Shown here in pieces: positions 27,668 through 36,739 of a stretch of 64,000 nucleotides of DNA. Source of the DNA: Aeromonas caviae (lineage in GTDB: Bacteria > Pseudomonadota > Gammaproteobacteria > Enterobacterales > Aeromonadaceae); assembly GCF_000819785.1 (NCBI RefSeq), contig NZ_CDBK01000069.1:1-64000 (forward strand). The letters are read 5' to 3'. Under the pieces are notes generated by a model, which ran no database searches, was not told where the DNA came from, and saw only the letters and a list, made by a program, of their open reading frames with translations. The stretch's first letter is position 1; each line of letters begins with the position of its first letter. Both the position numbers and the translations under genes were made by a program.

Positions 27668-29776
27668 ATGATTGCGCAAAAAAATACCCCGAATGCCGTG
27701 ATGCGAAAGAGAGGCGCACAGCTGCTGCCGCTCTCCTGTCTGCTGGCGTCCCTGCCCGTGTTGGCGGCGGAACAGGCGGATAAAGAGTTGCCCAAGGCGG
27801 GCGAAACCATGGTCGTGACCGGGACCGCCATGAAGGTCGAGGTCCCCATGGCAGAGACCCCCCGTGCCGTTTCCGTGGTCAATCGCGAAGAGCTGGACCA
27901 GCACGCCGTACTCAAGCTAGACGAGTCCCTGCGCTATCGCTCCGGCGTCCTGTCCCAGTCCTATGGTTCGGACACGGATGCTGACTGGTTCAAGGTGCGC
28001 GGCTTCGATGCGGCTTCTTACCTGGATGGTAACCGCCTGTTCAGCACCGGTTACTATGTCTGGACCCCGGAACCTTTCGGCCTTGAGAGCGTGGAAGTGC
28101 TCAAAGGCCCGGCCTCCATTCTGTATGGCGAAGCCCCTCCCGGAGGCGTCATCAACGCCATCAGCAAGCGTCCGACAGCGACCCCGCAGGGTCTGGTGAA
28201 CCTGCAACTGGGCAACCGGGATCTGCGTCAGGTCGGGGTGGATGTCTCTGACTTTCTTACCGACAACAGCCGTTATCGTCTGGTGGCCCTCTACAACGAG
28301 CGGGACGGCGTGCTGGATGGCACCTACAACGAGCGCGCCTATCTGGCGCCGAGCGTAACTCTGGATATTTCGGATCGCACCACGCTGACGCTGCTTTCCA
28401 GCTTCAAGCACGATGAAGGGGTGCCGACCAACGGCTTCTTCCCGGTCTATGGCACCCTGAATACCTCCGGCGGCCAGATCGATCCCTCCACCAACCTGAG
28501 CCAGCCGGATTACGATCGCAATCGCAATACCCAGATCTCCGCCGGGTACGAGCTGGCCCACCAGCTCAACCAGACCTGGGAGTTCAAGCAGAACGTTCGC
28601 TTCAACTACAACGATCTGCTGCTGCGCCAGACCTATATCTTCCCGACCTATGAAGGCACCACCGCCTACCGCGGCCTGGTCTACCGGGATGGGGATACCA
28701 AGAGCGCCACCATGGACAACCAGATGGTGGGCTACTGGAACACCGACAGCACGGAGCAGACCCTGCTGCTGGGGGTGGATCTGCAGCGCCATGTGAATGA
28801 AGGCCAGGAAGCCGACAACTATGGCATGGGCGCCATCAACACCATGAACCCGGATTACAGCGGTTTCCCCGGTTTTGATGAATCCACCGCGACCCATCAG
28901 AAGAGCACCAAGGGTCAGAGCGGCCTCTATGCCCAGCACCAGATCCGCTGGGATGATCGCTGGCTGCTGACCGCGGGCGGTCGTTTCGATTACGTGGAAA
29001 CCCACAACATCAGCGAAGCCAAGAGCAAGAACGAGAAACAGTACGACGACAACCTCTCTCTCTCCGGCAGCCTGATGTACCTGGCCGACAACGGTCTCTC
29101 CCCTTACTTCGCCTATGCGGAATCCTTCGAAGTGCTGCCGGGGATAGACCCCAACACCGGCAACTCCTACAAGCCGCTGGAAGGCAAGCTCTACGAGACC
29201 GGGGTCAAGTACGCACCCAGCTTCCTCGATGGCTACATCAACCTGGCGCTGTTCGATCTGGAGCAGACCAACTCCCTGGTCTCTACCGGCTCCGGCCAGC
29301 AGACCCAGGCCGGTGAAGTGACCTCCCAGGGGGTCGAGCTGGAAGGGAGCGTGCAGGCCACCGAGGCGTTGCGCCTGACCGCTGCCTATACCTATACCGA
29401 TGCCAAGACCAACGACACCGGCAACGGCGATCGTCGTGCGAGCCTGATCCCGCGCCACCAGGCCTCCTTCTGGGGCAACTACAAGGTGCAGCAGGGCCCG
29501 ATATCCGGTCTTGAGCTGGGTTCCGGCGTGCGCTATGTGGGTTCCAGCGTCGGCATCGGCGCGGTGAATGCGGACTACACCCCCATCTATGGTTCCGCCC
29601 AGGTACCGGCACACACCGTATGGGATGCGATGATCGGGTATGACTTTGCCAAGAACTGGCGTGCCCAGATCAACGTCAACAACCTGCTGAACGACACCTA
29701 TGTGGCGAGCTGCGACTACTACTGCTACTACGGCGAGCCGCGCAGCATAGTCGGCACCGTCAACTACCGCTGGTAA
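27668..29776 (+). CDS. TonB-dependent siderophore receptor (FhuA/FoxA-like)
   Basis: This 702-aa outer-membrane protein has a long signal peptide (about residues 1-33) and a TonB-box-like segment ETMVVTGTA (about 46-54). A plug domain (about 60-170) contains VRGFDAASYLDGN and GPASILYGEAPPGG. The 22-strand barrel ends in Trp (GTVNYRW), as expected for BAM recognition. The class and the FhuCDB genes downstream point to a hydroxamate-type siderophore. The ligand is not determinable here. A second Met at 27701 gives a shorter signal peptide and is an alternative start. Two Cys lie in CDYYCYY near the C-terminus, in the last barrel hairpin. Confidence 0.93.
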   Translation: MIAQKNTPNAVMRKRGAQLLPLSCLLASLPVLAAEQADKELPKAGETMVVTGTAMKVEVPMAETPRAVSVVNREELDQHAVLKLDESLRYRSGVLSQSYGSDTDADWFKVRGFDAASYLDGNRLFSTGYYVWTPEPFGLESVEVLKGPASILYGEAPPGGVINAISKRPTATPQGLVNLQLGNRDLRQVGVDVSDFLTDNSRYRLVALYNERDGVLDGTYNERAYLAPSVTLDISDRTTLTLLSSFKHDEGVPTNGFFPVYGTLNTSGGQIDPSTNLSQPDYDRNRNTQISAGYELAHQLNQTWEFKQNVRFNYNDLLLRQTYIFPTYEGTTAYRGLVYRDGDTKSATMDNQMVGYWNTDSTEQTLLLGVDLQRHVNEGQEADNYGMGAINTMNPDYSGFPGFDESTATHQKSTKGQSGLYAQHQIRWDDRWLLTAGGRFDYVETHNISEAKSKNEKQYDDNLSLSGSLMYLADNGLSPYFAYAESFEVLPGIDPNTGNSYKPLEGKLYETGVKYAPSFLDGYINLALFDLEQTNSLVSTGSGQQTQAGEVTSQGVELEGSVQATEALRLTAAYTYTDAKTNDTGNGDRRASLIPRHQASFWGNYKVQQGPISGLELGSGVRYVGSSVGIGAVNADYTPIYGSAQVPAHTVWDAMIGYDFAKNWRAQINVNNLLNDTYVASCDYYCYYGEPRSIVGTVNYRW

Positions 29777-29786
29777 GCGACAGGCC

Positions 29787-29810
29787 GGGCGGGGGCGAAG
29801 GCTCCCGCCC
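29787..29810 (+). repeat. Very stable intercistronic hairpin after the receptor gene
   Basis: GGGCGGGGGC (29787-29796), a GAAG loop and GCTCCCGCCC (29801-29810) form a 10-bp stem with a single G-U pair. No T run follows, so it is more likely an mRNA stabiliser or partial attenuator between receptor and transporter genes than a full terminator. Confidence 0.65.
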
Positions 29811-29836
29811 TCCTTCCATTCATCTACAGGCCTGTC

Positions 29837-31483
29837 ATGGAACTCTTGTCACTGGTTTATCGCCAATACCGTTGGCCCTTCATCGCCATTACCCTGCTCA
29901 GCCTGCTGAGTGCTGTCAGCGGGATAGGCGTCATTGCCTTCATCAATCAATCACTTATCGAATCAGTCGGGGATCCGCTGCCGATCCTGGGTCAGCTTGT
30001 CGGCCTTGTCTTGCTGCTGCTGGTGATCACGCTCGGATCCCAACTGGCCCTGACCACCCTGGGTCACCATTTCGTCTACCGGTTGCGTGGCCGCCTGCTC
30101 AAGCAACTGCTGGATACCGACGTCGCCCGTCTGCGTCAAATAGGGCAGGGGCCGCTCCTGGCCTCCCTTTCCAGCGACATCGGTCAGATCACCATCGCCT
30201 TCGTGCGCCTGCCGGAGCTGGTACAGGGCCTGGTGCTCACCCTGGGCTCCATCATCTACCTTGGCCTGCTCTCTCCCGCCTTGCTCGGTGTTACCGCCCT
30301 CTGGGTCACCGTGACCATGGTGGTGGGCTGGCTGCTGGTGAACCGGGTCTATCGACACCTGGCGCACATGCGCCAGGCCGAAGACAGGCTCTACCAGAAC
30401 TACCAGTCCATCATCGCCGGGAGCAAGGAGCTGGCGCTCAACCGCGAGCGTGCCCACTTCGTCTACCACCAGCTCTATGAGCAGAATGCCCGGGACTACC
30501 GGGAGCAGATCATCCGCGCCGATACCTACCACCTGAGCGCGGTGAACTGGTCGAACATCATGATGCTGGGTGCCATCGGCCTGGTCTTCTTCCTGGCCAA
30601 CGGGCTGGGCTGGGCCAACACCAATGTGGCCGCCACCTTCGCCCTGACCCTGTTGTTCCTGCGCACTCCCTTGCTGCAAGGTATCGGAGCCCTGCCGACC
30701 CTGATCGCCGCCCAGGTGGCGTTCGACAAGATAGCGGCACTCAATCTGGCGGAGCCGGACGAGGCGTTTCCGCTGCCGCCTGCGCCTCGCCCCTGGCAGC
30801 GCATCGAGCTGGATCAGGTGAGCTTTCACTACCAGGGGGAGGGCGGTTTTTCCGTGGGCCCCATCAATCTGGTGATCGAGCGGGGGGAGCAGATATTCCT
30901 CATCGGTGGCAATGGCTCCGGCAAGTCGACCCTGGCCATGCTGCTGACCGGGCTCTATCAACCGGTCTCTGGCCGGATCCTGCTGGATGGGGAGCCGGTC
31001 ACCGATCGCAACGGCTATCTGGGGCTCTTCTCCGCCATCTTCACCGACTACCACCTGTTCCAGCATCTGCTGGGGCCGGAGCCGAAAGAGGCGCTGGTCG
31101 CCGAGTGGCTTGAGCGGTTGCAGATGGGCAGCAAGCTTGCCATCGAGGATGGCTTCATCGCCGATATCGACCTCTCCCAGGGCCAGCGCAAGCGGGTCGC
31201 CCTGCTGCTGGCCCTGGCAGAGCAGCGGGAGGTGATGCTGTTCGACGAGTGGGCCGCGGATCAGGATCCCCAGTTCCGCCGCATCTTCTATCAGGTGCTG
31301 TTGCCGCGTCTCAAGGAGATGGGCAAGACGGTGATCGCCATCAGCCACGACGATCACTACTTCTCACAGGCCGATCGCCTGCTGGAGATGCGCCAGGGCC
31401 ACCTCACCGAACTGACCGGCGAGCAGCGCGAGCAGGTGAGCCGGGATGCGGTCGCCCATCTGGATGGCAAGGTGCCAGCCTGA
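29837..31483 (+). CDS. PvdE/SyrD-type ABC transporter (fused permease and ATPase)
   Basis: This 548-aa protein has six membrane helices (about residues 10-310) and a C-terminal ATPase. The ATPase has Walker [10 protein letters not shown] (about 357), the ABC signature LSQGQRKR (about 446), Walker [14 protein letters not shown] with the catalytic Glu, and the switch His in ISHDDHYF. The LSQGQRKR signature and DEWAADQDP segment are typical of the cyclic-peptide/siderophore transporter class (PvdE, SyrD, YojI). Such proteins usually export peptides or siderophore precursors. Here the gene is the first after the receptor and lies directly before FhuC, FhuD and FhuB homologues. Its direction of transport in this setting is unknown. 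Confidence 0.9.
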   Translation: MELLSLVYRQYRWPFIAITLLSLLSAVSGIGVIAFINQSLIESVGDPLPILGQLVGLVLLLLVITLGSQLALTTLGHHFVYRLRGRLLKQLLDTDVARLRQIGQGPLLASLSSDIGQITIAFVRLPELVQGLVLTLGSIIYLGLLSPALLGVTALWVTVTMVVGWLLVNRVYRHLAHMRQAEDRLYQNYQSIIAGSKELALNRERAHFVYHQLYEQNARDYREQIIRADTYHLSAVNWSNIMMLGAIGLVFFLANGLGWANTNVAATFALTLLFLRTPLLQGIGALPTLIAAQVAFDKIAALNLAEPDEAFPLPPAPRPWQRIELDQVSFHYQGEGGFSVGPINLVIERGEQIFLIGGNGSGKSTLAMLLTGLYQPVSGRILLDGEPVTDRNGYLGLFSAIFTDYHLFQHLLGPEPKEALVAEWLERLQMGSKLAIEDGFIADIDLSQGQRKRVALLLALAEQREVMLFDEWAADQDPQFRRIFYQVLLPRLKEMGKTVIAISHDDHYFSQADRLLEMRQGHLTELTGEQREQVSRDAVAHLDGKVPA

Positions 31484-31529
31484 TGCTGGCACCGATGAGA
31501 CTGGCAGCAAGCCAGCACAGGAATTGCTT

Positions 31530-32294
31530 ATGTTCGAGATGAAATCCGCCAGCTTCGCGGTCAATGACCGCACGCTGCTGCACCCCACCAGCCTTCGCTT
31601 CGAGCAAGGTCGGGTCTATGGCCTCATCGGCCACAACGGGTCGGGCAAATCGACCCTGATCAAGCTGCTGGCGCGCCAGCAACCCCACAGCGGCGGGGAG
31701 ATCCTGTTCGATGACCAGCCGTTGTCTGCCTGGGGCAACCGGGAGTTTGCCCGTCAGGTGGCCTATCTGCCCCAGCACCTGCCGAGTGCCGAAAACCTGC
31801 TCGGCCGCGAACTGGTGGAGATGGGGCGCTACCCCTGGCGCGGCCTGCTGGGCCGGATGGGAGCGGAAGATCACCGTCAGGTGGAGCGGGCCATCGCCCT
31901 GACCCACACCGAACGCTTTGCCGATCGGCTGGTGGATACCCTCTCCGGCGGTGAGCGGGGGCGAGTCTGGCTCGCCATGCTGCTGGCTCAGGAGAGCCGT
32001 TTCATCCTGTTGGACGAGCCGCTGGCCGCCCTGGACGTGGCCCATCAGGTGGAGGTGCTCACGCTCGTCAAGCAGCTCAGCCGCCAGCTCAACCTCGGGG
32101 TCATCATCGTCATTCACGACATCAACATGGCCTCCCGCTTCTGCGATCGGCTGGTGGCGCTGCACTCCGGCCGTCTGCTGACCCACGGAGAGCCCGAACA
32201 GATCATGACAGGGGAGACCCTGAACGCCATCTATGGCATCCCCATGGAGGTCATTCGCCATCCGGCCCATGACCACGCCATCGCCATCGTCTGA
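31530..32294 (+). CDS. fhuC: Iron-siderophore ABC transporter ATPase (FhuC-type)
   Basis: This 254-aa ATPase has Walker A GHNGSGKST, signature LSGGERGR, Walker B FILLDEPLAALD and switch His in VIHDINMA. The segment VEMGRYPWRGLLGR is typical of the FepC/FhuC class. It energises the FhuB-type permease. The start at 31530 (MFEMKSASF) has an AGGA-type ribosome site; upstream in-frame sequence overlaps the end of the previous gene and is not ABC-like. The symbol reflects the family, not proven ferrichrome specificity. Confidence 0.9.
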   Translation: MFEMKSASFAVNDRTLLHPTSLRFEQGRVYGLIGHNGSGKSTLIKLLARQQPHSGGEILFDDQPLSAWGNREFARQVAYLPQHLPSAENLLGRELVEMGRYPWRGLLGRMGAEDHRQVERAIALTHTERFADRLVDTLSGGERGRVWLAMLLAQESRFILLDEPLAALDVAHQVEVLTLVKQLSRQLNLGVIIVIHDINMASRFCDRLVALHSGRLLTHGEPEQIMTGETLNAIYGIPMEVIRHPAHDHAIAIV

Positions 32295-32307
32295 CCGGGG
32301 GCCGCTC

Positions 32308-33219
32308 TTGAACCGTTTATTGAAGATGGCGCCCTGTCTGCTCAGTCTGCTGCTGCCCCTGGCAGGGGAGGCCGGGCAGCTTGTCACCGCCACCAGCGCC
32401 ACGCCCCGCATCGCCACCGTGGACTGGACCATAGCCGAGACCCTGCTGGCTCTGGGGGTCACCCCGATGGCGGTGGGGGATGTGGCCCCCTATCGCGCCT
32501 GGGTCGGTGAACCCCAGCTTCCTGCCGGGGTGATCGATATAGGGCTGCGTGCCCAGCCCAACCGGGAACTGTTGGCGGAGCTCAAACCGGATCTTGTTCT
32601 CATCTCGCCGCTGGCGGCCCCCCTGGCGCCGACCCTCTCCCGCATCGCGCCGGTGCACTCCATCGCCCTGTATGAACCGGGCACCGATCTGTGGCTGCGA
32701 CTGCGGGAAGCGACCCTGACCATAGCCGCCCTGGTCAACAAAGAGACCGAGGCCGAACGCCAGCTCGCCGCGCTGGAGCTGGATCTGGCACAGATGCAGG
32801 CGGCGCAGCCCGCCGATCTGCCCCCCTTGCTGGTGGTGCAATTCATTGATGAGCGCCATGTGCGGGTGTTTGGCCGTGGCAGCCTGTTCGAGGCAGTGAT
32901 GCAGCGCCTCGGCCTTCGCAACGCCTGGCAGGGAGAGACCAATGCCTGGGGATTCTCGGTCGCGAGCCTGGAGCAGTTTCTCGGGATGTCGGAGGCCAGG
33001 CTGGTGGTGGTGGACCCCGTGCCCGTAGGAGTTGGTGAAAAACTTCAGGAGCCTGGATTGTGGCAGCATCTCCCGCTGGTACAGAACAATCCGGTGATCC
33101 ATCTGCCTGCGACATGGAGTTTTGGTGGCATATTGGCGGCCCGCCGCTTCGCCACCCTGCTGGACGGTGCCTTGCGGGAGCAGGCTGTCCACAGAGCAAC
33201 CGGGGGATCAAATCAATGA
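32308..33219 (+). CDS. fhuD: Iron-siderophore periplasmic binding protein (FhuD-type)
   Basis: This protein of about 303 aa has a signal peptide with hydrophobic core APCLLSLLLPLAG and a class III (TroA/BtuF fold) binding domain. Typical segments are RIATVDWTIAETLLALGV and ELLAELKPDLVLIS. It would deliver the ferri-siderophore to the FhuB-type permease. I chose a TTG start at 32308, 13 bp after the fhuC stop and behind a GGGGG run. ATG at 32326 is possible but close to the hydrophobic core, and ATG at 32269 would overlap fhuC. The stop overlaps the fhuB start (ATGA). Confidence 0.85.
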   Translation: MNRLLKMAPCLLSLLLPLAGEAGQLVTATSATPRIATVDWTIAETLLALGVTPMAVGDVAPYRAWVGEPQLPAGVIDIGLRAQPNRELLAELKPDLVLISPLAAPLAPTLSRIAPVHSIALYEPGTDLWLRLREATLTIAALVNKETEAERQLAALELDLAQMQAAQPADLPPLLVVQFIDERHVRVFGRGSLFEAVMQRLGLRNAWQGETNAWGFSVASLEQFLGMSEARLVVVDPVPVGVGEKLQEPGLWQHLPLVQNNPVIHLPATWSFGGILAARRFATLLDGALREQAVHRATGGSNQ

Positions 33220-35198
33220 GCTCTTCTCTTTCTTCGCCCCTGCTGCGCCCGGGTCTCTGCCTGTTGGTGCTGACACTGGGACTGGCCTGCGCCGAGCTGG
33301 CGCGTCAACTGCCGGGGGCGCTCTGGTGGCAGGCCCTGTTCTCCCCCGAGCTGAACGATGCCCGCCAGGCGGTGGTTCATTTCAGCTGGCTGCCGCGCCT
33401 TGCCATCTGCCTGCTGGCCGGTGCCGCCCTCGGGCTCGCCGGTACCCTGATGCAGCAGGTGCTGCGCAATCCCCTGGCCTCGCCCACCACCCTGGGGGTG
33501 GCTTCCGGCGCCCAGCTGGCGCTGATGATGGTGACCCTGCTCGCCCCCTCCTGGCTGCTGATCGGGCGGGAGTGGATCGCCATGGCCGGGGGAAGCCTGG
33601 CCATGGGGCTGGTCTTCGCCCTGGCCTGGCGCCGCCAGCTCAATCCCGTGGTCATCGTCTTTGCTGGGCTGGTGATCAACCTCTATCTGGCCGCCATCAG
33701 CATGGGATTGCTGCTGTTCTTCCAGGAGGAGCTCAAAGGGTTGCTGGTGTGGGGGAGCGGATCTCTGGCCCAGAACAGCTGGAGCGGCGTCGGCTATCTG
33801 CTGCCACGGTTGCTGCTGGCCGCGATGCTGGCGGTGGTGCTGGTGCGCCCGCTGGCAGTGCTGGAGCTGGACGATGCCAGCGCACGCAGCCTGGGGGTCT
33901 CCCTCAAGCATCTGCGCCTGGCTGGTCTGGGTCTCGCCGTGTTCGTCACCGCCTGCGTGGTGAGCGTGGTGGGGCTGATCGGTTTTATCGGGCTGGCGGC
34001 GCCCGCCATGGTGCGGCTGCTGGGGGTCAGAAAACTGGCCCAGCGGCTGCTGTGGGCACCCATCCTCGGCGCCCTGTTGCTGGCGGCCACCGATCTGCTG
34101 CTGCAGACCCTGAGCCGGTTCTGGCCTGTGCTGATCCCGACCGGCGCCATGACGGCCCTGTTGGGGGCGCCGCTGCTGCTCTGGCTTATCCCGCGTCTTG
34201 GTATCAAGCAGAGTGCGCCTAAGGCAAACTCCTCCCTGCAGTTGGCCCGCCATCCGGCGCCGACTCGCCTTGTCGGCCTGATGGTGTTGGGGCTGGCTGC
34301 GGCGGTGATCGCCTCCCTGTTGTTTGGGCAGGGGATGGGCGGCTGGGGCTGGCCGAGCTGGCTGCGGTGGCAGGCCCAGCTGGAGTGGCGCTTGCCGCGC
34401 ACGCTGGCAGCGGGTGCCGCAGGCGTGTTGCTGGCGCTGGCAGGCACCCTGTTGCAGCGAGTCAGCAACAACCCCATGGCGAGCCCCGAACTGCTGGGGG
34501 TAAGCGGTGGCACCTTCATGGGGGTGATTGCGGCGGCCCTGTTGCTGCCCGCCTTGCCGCTGCCCATGATGCTGCTAGGGGGGCTGGTGGGCGCCTTCGC
34601 CTGCCTGTTGCTGCTGGTGCTTATCAACAGGCGCAACGGCTTCCAGCCGGAGCGGATACTGCTGTCTGGCATCGCCATCACGGCGCTGTTCGAGCCGTTG
34701 CAGGCCATCGCCCTGGCCAACGGCGACCTGCGGGTGCAGCAACTGCTCTCCTGGATGTCCGGCTCCACCTATTACGTCACCCAGCCGGTGGCCCTTGCCC
34801 TGGTGGTGCTGGCGGTGCTGATGCTGGCAGCCTGCTTGCTGGTGAGCCGTTGGCTCGATTTCATGCCCATGGGGCCGGCGGTAGCGACGGCTCTGGGGAT
34901 CCATCTCGGCCGTGCCCAGCTCACCATCCTGCTGCTGGTGGCCGTGCTCACCGCCAGTGCCACCATGGTGATAGGCCCGCTCTCCTTTGCCGGTCTGCTG
35001 GCGCCGCACCTGGCCAGATTGATGGGGCTGGTGAGGGCGCGCTGGCACCTGCTCGGCGCCGCAGGCTGTGGTGCTTTGCTGATGGTGTCGGCGGACTGGA
35101 TCGGCCAGCAAATCCTCTTTCCCCAGGAGGTGCCCGTCGGTCTGGTCTCCACCCTGTTAGGGGGGGCTTACTTCATGTGGTGCCTGCGCCGCCTCTAG
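33216..35198 (+). CDS. fhuB: Iron-siderophore ABC permease, double-length (FhuB-type)
   Basis: This 660-aa protein consists of two tandem FecCD permease halves (about residues 1-330 and 340-660). Each half has many membrane helices and the conserved GTLMQQVLRNPLASPTTLG / GTLLQRVSNNPMASPELLG motif that contacts the ATPase. A single fused permease of this length is characteristic of FhuB in hydroxamate uptake, whereas most siderophore systems use two separate permeases. It overlaps fhuD by 4 nt and ends the operon at a terminator. Confidence 0.92.
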   Translation: MSSSLSSPLLRPGLCLLVLTLGLACAELARQLPGALWWQALFSPELNDARQAVVHFSWLPRLAICLLAGAALGLAGTLMQQVLRNPLASPTTLGVASGAQLALMMVTLLAPSWLLIGREWIAMAGGSLAMGLVFALAWRRQLNPVVIVFAGLVINLYLAAISMGLLLFFQEELKGLLVWGSGSLAQNSWSGVGYLLPRLLLAAMLAVVLVRPLAVLELDDASARSLGVSLKHLRLAGLGLAVFVTACVVSVVGLIGFIGLAAPAMVRLLGVRKLAQRLLWAPILGALLLAATDLLLQTLSRFWPVLIPTGAMTALLGAPLLLWLIPRLGIKQSAPKANSSLQLARHPAPTRLVGLMVLGLAAAVIASLLFGQGMGGWGWPSWLRWQAQLEWRLPRTLAAGAAGVLLALAGTLLQRVSNNPMASPELLGVSGGTFMGVIAAALLLPALPLPMMLLGGLVGAFACLLLLVLINRRNGFQPERILLSGIAITALFEPLQAIALANGDLRVQQLLSWMSGSTYYVTQPVALALVVLAVLMLAACLLVSRWLDFMPMGPAVATALGIHLGRAQLTILLLVAVLTASATMVIGPLSFAGLLAPHLARLMGLVRARWHLLGAAGCGALLMVSADWIGQQILFPQEVPVGLVSTLLGGAYFMWCLRRL

Positions 35199-35222
35199 GT
35201 TGGTGGATGAAAAGCGCACAAA

Positions 35223-35249
35223 AAAAGCCCGGGATGAACCCGGGCTTTT
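35223..35249. terminator. Bidirectional terminator between fhuB and mnmE
   Basis: AAAAGCCCGGG (35223-35233), a 5-base loop and CCCGGGCTTTT (35239-35249). It lies between two convergent genes. Confidence 0.88.
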
Positions 35250-35268
35250 CATTGCCTGCTCAGCGGGC

Positions 35269-36630
35269 TTACTTGCCGATGCAGAAGCTGGAGAAGATGC
35301 GGCCCAGCAGATCGTCGGAGCTGAACTCGCCGGTGATCTCGGACAGGGACTCCTGGGCCAGGCGCAGCTCCTCGGCTACCAGTTCGCCAGCCACATAGAC
35401 CTCAAGCTGCTCCCTGGCTACCAGCAGCCGTTCGGCGGCACGCTCCAGTGCGTCCAGGTGGCGGCGGCGGGCCATGAAGCCCCCTTCGGTGTTGCCTTGG
35501 AATCCCATGCAGGCCTTGAGGTGCTCGCGCAGTGCGGGCAGCCCCAGCTCGGTCTTGGCGGAGATGCGATAGACGGCGTGGCCCTGCTCCTGGCTCGGTG
35601 CCAGATCCTCGCCGGTCAGGTCCGCCTTGTTGCGCACCACGGTGAGGCCGATGTTTTTTGGCAACCGATCAACGAATTCCGGCCAGATATCGTGGGGATC
35701 GACGGCATCCGTGGTGGTGCCGTCCACCATGAACAGCACCCGGTCGGCCTGTTCGATCTCGGCCCAGGCACGCTCGATGCCGATCTGTTCCACCTTGTCC
35801 TGGGTATCGCGCAGGCCCGCGGTGTCGATGATGTGCAGCGGCATGCCATCCAGATGGATGTGCTCGCGCAGCACGTCGCGGGTGGTACCGGCGATCTCGG
35901 TGACGATGGCGGACTCGCGGCCTGCGAGGGCGTTGAGCAGGCTCGATTTGCCGGCGTTGGGACGACCGGCGATCACCACCTTCATCCCCTCTCGCAGCAG
36001 GGCACCCTGCTTGGCCTCGCCGCGCACGTCGTCCAGCTCGGACATGATGGCGTAGAGGTCACCCGCCACCTTGCCGTCGGAGAGAAAGTCGATCTCTTCA
36101 TCCGGGAAGTCGATGGCCGCTTCCACATAGATGCGCAGCCGGGTGAGGCTCTCCACCAACTGCTGAACCTTGCCGGAGAACTGCCCCTGGAGGGAGTGCA
36201 TGGCGCTGCGGGCGGCCTGCTCGCTGGAGGCTTCGATGAGATCGGCGATGGCCTCGGCCTGGGCCAGATCCAGCTTGTCGTTGAGGAAGGCGCGCTCGCT
36301 GAACTCGCCCGGGCGGGCGGGGCGGATGCCGTCGATCTGCAGGATGCGGCGGATCAGCATGTCGAGAATGACGGGGCCGCCATGGCCCTGCAGCTCCAGC
36401 ACGTCTTCGCCGGTGAAGCTGTTGGGGGCCTTGAACAGCAGGGCGATGCCCTGATCCAGCGCCTGGCCCTGCTCGTCCCTGAACGGCAGATATTCGGCAT
36501 AACGCACCCTGGGGAGCTTGCCGAGCACTATCTCGGCGACCCGCTCGGCGGCAGGGCCGGAGACGCGGACTATGCCGACGCCGCCACGGCCGGGGGCGGT
36601 GGCCTGGGCCACGATGGTATCTGTTGTCAT
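35269..36630 (-). CDS. mnmE: tRNA modification GTPase MnmE
   Basis: This 453-aa potassium-activated GTPase partners MnmG in wobble-uridine modification. It has an N-terminal tetrahydrofolate-binding domain ([20 protein letters not shown]) and a helical domain. The inserted G domain has [17 protein letters not shown] and the NKAD motif. The C-terminus CIGK contains the catalytic Cys. The start at 36630 matches E. coli; an upstream in-frame extension overlaps the terminator region. Confidence 0.97.
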   Translation of the reverse strand: MTTDTIVAQATAPGRGGVGIVRVSGPAAERVAEIVLGKLPRVRYAEYLPFRDEQGQALDQGIALLFKAPNSFTGEDVLELQGHGGPVILDMLIRRILQIDGIRPARPGEFSERAFLNDKLDLAQAEAIADLIEASSEQAARSAMHSLQGQFSGKVQQLVESLTRLRIYVEAAIDFPDEEIDFLSDGKVAGDLYAIMSELDDVRGEAKQGALLREGMKVVIAGRPNAGKSSLLNALAGRESAIVTEIAGTTRDVLREHIHLDGMPLHIIDTAGLRDTQDKVEQIGIERAWAEIEQADRVLFMVDGTTTDAVDPHDIWPEFVDRLPKNIGLTVVRNKADLTGEDLAPSQEQGHAVYRISAKTELGLPALREHLKACMGFQGNTEGGFMARRRHLDALERAAERLLVAREQLEVYVAGELVAEELRLAQESLSEITGEFSSDDLLGRIFSSFCIGK

Positions 36631-36690
36631 CTTGCTTGACTCGCTGGTTGGCTGAATGAGTAAGAGGGTGGGGGACATTGTAATAAAAAA

Positions 36691-36714
36691 GGCGGCCCGA
36701 AGGCCGCCTCTTTT
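36691..36714 (-). terminator. Terminator between yidC and mnmE
   Basis: GGCGGCC, a CGAA loop and GGCCGCC lie between A-rich and T-rich flanks. On the minus strand it follows yidC. Confidence 0.8.
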
Positions 36715-36739
36715 GTCATCAGGAAAGATGGGCTGCGCA

